Positions 53,908 through 57,629 of a DNA stretch of 57,629 bases are shown one piece after another (positions within the stretch are counted from its first letter, which is position 1; the number at the start of each line of letters is the position of its first letter). Source of the DNA: Prevotella sp. (GTDB lineage: Bacteria; Bacteroidota; Bacteroidia; Bacteroidales; Bacteroidaceae); NCBI GenBank assembly GCA_022511075.1, contig JAFLSE010000015.1:1-57629 (forward strand), read 5' to 3'. The notes beneath the pieces are model-generated. The model had not been told where the DNA came from and did no database searches. It worked only from the letters and a program-made list of their open reading frames with translations. Both the position numbers and the translations under genes were made by a program.

Positions 53908-55091
53908 GATTCTTCATTGCCGCCTTTATTGCCGGCAGTGTGTTTCCTTTCAGCAGCGAGGCTATAATGGTGGCATTGATAGCGGCAGGGCTCAATCCTG
54001 TGCAACTTGTTGTCTATGGCACTATCGGCAATACGCTTGGCAGTATGTTCAACTATGGAGTTGGACGTTTGGGCAAGCCTGAATGGATTTCCAAATATCT
54101 GCACGTAAAGGATGAGCAGTTGGCAAAGACGCAAAAGTTTCTTGCCGGACGAGGGGCGTGGATGGGAGTGATTACGTTCCTGCCTATTCTTGGCAGTGCC
54201 ATAAGTGTTGCCCTCGGACTTATGCGTGCAAATGTTGTGATAACGGCTACGGCGATTTTCATTGGAAAACTCGCGCGCTATGTAATACTTATGCTTGGTA
54301 CTACCGCCCTTATTGGCTGCACACCTTCTGCCTCACAACATTCTGAAAAACAGACTATAACCGTGAGCATAGAGCCTCTGCGATATTTCACGGAGGGTAT
54401 AGCTGGCGACAAGTTTGCTGTTAACACAATGCTGCCCACTGGCGCAAGCCCCGAAACATACGAGCCGACGGCAAGGCAGATGATGGCATTAGCCGAGAGT
54501 TGCATATATATAAAGGTAGGCAGACTTGGATTTGAGACATCGTGGACGGAACGCTTCAGAAACGCATCGCCCGATATGATGATGGTAGATGCATCGGAAG
54601 GCGTGGAAGATACAGGCGACCCACACACTTGGACATCGACAAGGAATGCCCGAATAATGCTGCAAAACATCACGCAAGCACTCATTGCTCTGGATGCAAA
54701 GGATTCGCTGTATTTCATGCACAGGCGCGATAGTATTGACAGACGAATAGTGCAGTTGGACAAGGAAATTGCATCGATGCTCAAACAGTCGCCTAACAAG
54801 GCTTTTATGATATACCACCCTGCGCTTACTGCATTCGCAAAAGAATACGGACTGCGGCAAATCGTTGTGGAGAACGACGGCAAAGAGCCTTCTGCCACGG
54901 AGATGAAACACATAATAGAACAGGCAAGGGAGTACGGCGCAAAATGTATGCTGCTGCAAAAGGAGTTTGCAGAACACAGCGTGGCTGCACTTGCCGAGGC
55001 TACCGGTGCGGAAATAAAGGAAATAAATCCGTTGGCATACGACTGGGAAGCGGAAATGAAAAACATTGCGAAGGCTATATGCAACCGATAA
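53865..55091 (+). CDS. Fusion of a DedA/YqaA-type membrane protein with a ZnuA-like zinc-binding lipoprotein
   Basis: The 408-residue protein has a DedA-type domain at residues 1 to about 148 (FSSEAIMVALIAAG, then FLAGRGAWMGVITFLPILGSAISVALG). The last DedA helix runs into a lipobox, LGTTALIGC with Cys152. After that comes a ZnuA/TroA-type domain: GASPETYEPTARQ (a glutamate where the first His is usual), GDPHTW (His254), and MIYHPALTAFAKEYGL (His318). Cleavage at Cys152 would release a lipoprotein from the membrane domain. It lies next to znuC. The start at 53865 overlaps the previous gene by 43 bases, and no later ATG keeps the first helix. Confidence 0.85.
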   Translation: MDSFIEILSSYGYIGFFIAAFIAGSVFPFSSEAIMVALIAAGLNPVQLVVYGTIGNTLGSMFNYGVGRLGKPEWISKYLHVKDEQLAKTQKFLAGRGAWMGVITFLPILGSAISVALGLMRANVVITATAIFIGKLARYVILMLGTTALIGCTPSASQHSEKQTITVSIEPLRYFTEGIAGDKFAVNTMLPTGASPETYEPTARQMMALAESCIYIKVGRLGFETSWTERFRNASPDMMMVDASEGVEDTGDPHTWTSTRNARIMLQNITQALIALDAKDSLYFMHRRDSIDRRIVQLDKEIASMLKQSPNKAFMIYHPALTAFAKEYGLRQIVVENDGKEPSATEMKHIIEQAREYGAKCMLLQKEFAEHSVAALAEATGAEIKEINPLAYDWEAEMKNIAKAICNR

Positions 55092-55714
55092 TATCCATAA
55101 GGAATATGACTGCCGGTTACGACGGAAAGCCCACGATAACAGATGTCAATATGCATATCTGCGAACAGGAATTTGTGGGCATCGTAGGTCCGAATGGCGG
55201 AGGAAAGACCACTCTACTGAAGGCTATGCTGAAACTCATCAAGCCGATGAAAGGCTCTGTTGACTATGACAGGCAACTGAACATAGGCTATCTTCCCCAG
55301 TACAATGCTGCCGACAAGCAGTTTCCCATATCCGTGCGTGACACGGTGATGTCGGGGCTCAACGGTGAACTTGGAGTGTTCGGGAGAGTAAACGACCGAC
55401 ATATTGAAAGACTCAATAATACATTGCAGCGCTTCATGCTCACCGACCTTGCCCAACGCCCGTTGCGCGCGCTTAGTGGCGGACAGTTGCAAAGGGTGCT
55501 TATTGCCCGTGCTATGATATCCAATCCCGATGTGCTTGTGCTCGATGAACCCCATACATACGTGGACAAGGATTTCGGTGAGGAGATAGACAAGATGCTG
55601 GTTGACGAAAGCCGAAGGCGTACCATAGTAATGGTGAGCCACAACTTGGAGTATGTGAAGGAATTTGCATCTAAAATGGTACTTGTAGACAAGACTGTGA
55701 CGCTATTGAGTTAA
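55079..55714 (+). CDS. znuC: Zinc/manganese ABC transporter ATP-binding protein (ZnuC-like)
   Basis: The start at 55079 (MQPIISIRNMTAGYDG) overlaps the fusion gene by 13 bases and gives 211 residues. An ATG at 54944 lies in a shadow frame. Walker A is GPNGGGKTT (about 38-46), the signature LSGGQLQRV and Walker B VLVLDEPHTYVD. It should energise metal uptake with the ZnuA-like partner. The membrane permease (ZnuB) is not downstream; a terminator-like gap and the DUF2723 gene follow. Confidence 0.88.
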   Translation: MQPIISIRNMTAGYDGKPTITDVNMHICEQEFVGIVGPNGGGKTTLLKAMLKLIKPMKGSVDYDRQLNIGYLPQYNAADKQFPISVRDTVMSGLNGELGVFGRVNDRHIERLNNTLQRFMLTDLAQRPLRALSGGQLQRVLIARAMISNPDVLVLDEPHTYVDKDFGEEIDKMLVDESRRRTIVMVSHNLEYVKEFASKMVLVDKTVTLLS

Positions 55715-55773
55715 TAAATTACAAAATACTCCGTTTATAAACGGGCGACAGCCGATATTTCGCAATTATTTAC

Positions 55774-55781
55774 TACCTTTG
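55774..55781 (+). promoter_or_regulatory. -7 element TACCTTTG of the DUF2723 gene
   Basis: Exact TAnnTTTG match, 57 bases before the ATG at 55839. No clear -33 box is seen. Confidence 0.7.
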
Positions 55782-55838
55782 CAGGGCTGATTGCAGAATC
55801 GGCAGCTAAACAAGAGAAACAAAAATCAAGATAAGACA

Positions 55839-57629
55839 ATGAAACAATTCAGATTAGTGGACAATGTCCTCGGATGGCTCTCGTTTTTGATTGCCGCATT
55901 CGTGTATTGTTCTACGATTGAGCCGACAGCCTCGTTCTGGGACTGTCCCGAATTTATCTCAACAGGCTATAAACTTGAAGTAGGACACCCACCGGGCGCA
56001 CCTTTCTTTATGCTCACAGCTAATCTTTTCTCGCAGTTCGTGAGCGACCCGTCGGAAGTGGCGCGTATGGTGAACACCATGAGTGCGCTGTTGTCTGCTA
56101 CGACAATAATGTTCCTCTTCTGGACGGTTACGCACCTCACCCGCAAGTTGATGGTGAAGGACGGCGAACCTATTTCATTGGCAAAGATGATAACGATTGA
56201 GGCATCAGGTCTTGTGGGTGCTCTCATATACACATTCAGCGACACGTTCTGGTTTTCTGCCGTTGAGGGCGAGGTGTATGCCTATTCCTCGGCATTCACG
56301 GCAATAGTATTCTGGCTCATTCTTAAATGGGAAGACGAGGCAGACCAGCCTCACAGCGACCGCTGGTTGGTGCTTATCATGTATATGACAGGACTTTCTA
56401 TCGGTGTGCACTTGCTCAACCTGCTGTGTCTGCCTGCAATCGTACTTGTCTACTACTATCGCAAATTCCCGCAGAATGATCCGAAGAAGGACCTTCACGG
56501 CTCGCTTCTCGCTCTCGGTATATCTGTTGTGTTACTTGCCGCAGTGCTCTATGGCGTTGTGCCGGGCATCGTGAAAGTGGGTGGATGGTTTGAATTGTTC
56601 TTCGTGAATGTTCTCAGTTGTCCTTTCAACACAGGCGTTATTATTTATATCGCCCTGCTCATTGCTTGCATTATATGGGCTATATACCTCACATACAACA
56701 ACAAGCAGGAGAAGAAGCAGAACATTGCCTTCCTTGCATCGCTTGGCATGCTCGGTATTCCGTTCTATGGTCATGGCTACAGTTCTGTCATCATCGGCAT
56801 TGTTGTGTTGGCAATCCTATGGTTTGTGCTTCGCATGAAGCGCGAGGGTAAGCCATTGATAAGCGCACGCATAAAGAACACTTCGCTGCTCTGTATGCTT
56901 ATGCTCATGATTGGCTATTCAAGCTATGCGCTCATCGTTATACGCTCGGCTGCCAATCCTCCGATGGACCAGAACTCTCCAGAGGACATCTTTACCCTCG
57001 GCGAGTATCTCGGCAGAGAGCAGTATGGCTCGCGTCCGCTGTTCTACGGACAAGCATACACCTCGCAGGTTGCTCTTAAACGCGACGGCGAATATTGCAG
57101 ACCTGTTACAAGCGAGGGCGACCCCGTATATCAGCGCAAGGAGAAAGCCAGTCCCGACGAGAAGGATTCATACTTTGTTGTTCGCACCAAGGACGAATAC
57201 AAGTATGCGCAGAATATGCTTTTCCCACGTATGTATGATGCAGGACACGCACAGGCATACGAAGACTGGATGGGTGGAGTGAACGGCAGCGAAGTGCCTT
57301 ACGACCGTTGTGGTGAGACTATGATGGTGAAGATGCCTTCGCAGTTCGACAACATAAGGTTCTTCCTTTCCTATCAGTGCAATTTCATGTACTGGCGATA
57401 TTTCATGTGGAATTTCGCAGGAAGGCAGAACGACCTGCAGGGTAATGGGGAACTGGAGCACGGCAACTGGATAACCGGTATCAGTTTCATAGACAACTTG
57501 ATGCTTGGCGACCAAGACCTGCTGCCCGACGAGCTGAAGGAGAACAAAGGACACAACGTGTTCTACTGCCTGCCCCTGTTGCTTGGTATCTTTGGTCTGC
57601 TGTGGCAGTCGCTGCGCAAGGGACAAAAC
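55839..57629 (+). CDS. DUF2723 family membrane protein, probable glycosyltransferase (3' end cut off)
   Basis: The frame starts at 55839 (MKQFRLVDNVLGWLSFLIAAFVY) and remains open to the window end, 597 codons. The N-terminal first outer loop has STIEPTASFWDCPEFISTGYKLEVGHPPGAP, the acidic catalytic-type loop of GT-C enzymes. More than ten helices follow. The family is related to protein O-mannosyltransferases, and a role in protein O-glycosylation is plausible. The C-terminal soluble part begins near residue 370 and is incomplete. A separate promoter sets it apart from the cysE-znuC operon. Confidence 0.88.
   Translation, partial: MKQFRLVDNVLGWLSFLIAAFVYCSTIEPTASFWDCPEFISTGYKLEVGHPPGAPFFMLTANLFSQFVSDPSEVARMVNTMSALLSATTIMFLFWTVTHLTRKLMVKDGEPISLAKMITIEASGLVGALIYTFSDTFWFSAVEGEVYAYSSAFTAIVFWLILKWEDEADQPHSDRWLVLIMYMTGLSIGVHLLNLLCLPAIVLVYYYRKFPQNDPKKDLHGSLLALGISVVLLAAVLYGVVPGIVKVGGWFELFFVNVLSCPFNTGVIIYIALLIACIIWAIYLTYNNKQEKKQNIAFLASLGMLGIPFYGHGYSSVIIGIVVLAILWFVLRMKREGKPLISARIKNTSLLCMLMLMIGYSSYALIVIRSAANPPMDQNSPEDIFTLGEYLGREQYGSRPLFYGQAYTSQVALKRDGEYCRPVTSEGDPVYQRKEKASPDEKDSYFVVRTKDEYKYAQNMLFPRMYDAGHAQAYEDWMGGVNGSEVPYDRCGETMMVKMPSQFDNIRFFLSYQCNFMYWRYFMWNFAGRQNDLQGNGELEHGNWITGISFIDNLMLGDQDLLPDELKENKGHNVFYCLPLLLGIFGLLWQSLRKGQN

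Overview
The window looks like a chromosomal segment of a Bacteroidales bacterium, most likely Prevotellaceae. Direct signs are many promoter sites of the Bacteroidetes type (TTTG, about 19-20 bases, then TAnnTTTG), an UpxY-type antiterminator at the head of a capsule locus, menaquinone genes, a GH127 arabinofuranosidase and a DUF2723 membrane protein. The genus is an inference. No rRNA, tRNA, transposase or CRISPR array was seen.

Layout. 1-4305 (minus): a MacA/MacB/FtsX-type efflux operon (adaptor, ATPase, two permeases, the last cut by the window edge) behind a textbook sigma-54 promoter and an upstream palindrome. 4680-8096: a compact cassette of an HPr-kinase-like/S26-peptidase fusion, a PqqD-like protein, an ABC exporter and a small convergent peptide gene that carries a frameshift. 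This is the best candidate for an undescribed peptide-modification (RiPP-like) system. 8204-21787: housekeeping and metabolic genes (M24 and C1B peptidases, alanine/sodium symporter, topoisomerase III, cysteine synthase, GH127, phosphohexomutase, DEAH helicase).

21809-44671 (almost all minus) is a surface polysaccharide locus: UpxY antiterminator, dTDP-glucose 4,6-dehydratase, Wzx flippase, a Wzy-like polymerase, about seven glycosyltransferases, two pyruvyltransferases, an F420-hydrogenase-beta-like protein and two acyltransferases. Both acyltransferase genes carry a poly-G tract early in the coding sequence: G7 and out of frame in one, G8 and in frame in the other. This suggests phase-variable capsule decoration. 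The locus is scarred: one glycosyltransferase is split by in-frame stops, two genes are remnants, and two orphan AAA ATPases, a toxin-antitoxin pair and a frameshifted small gene lie inside it. Direct repeats of about 60 bp flank rfbB and, separately, the segment holding one ATPase plus a large nested inverted repeat.

44883-57629: menB-menC (minus), then a plus-strand operon of cysE, an RNA methyltransferase, a DPP IV-like peptidase, purD, a membrane protein, a DedA-ZnuA fusion and znuC, followed by a DUF2723 gene cut by the window end.
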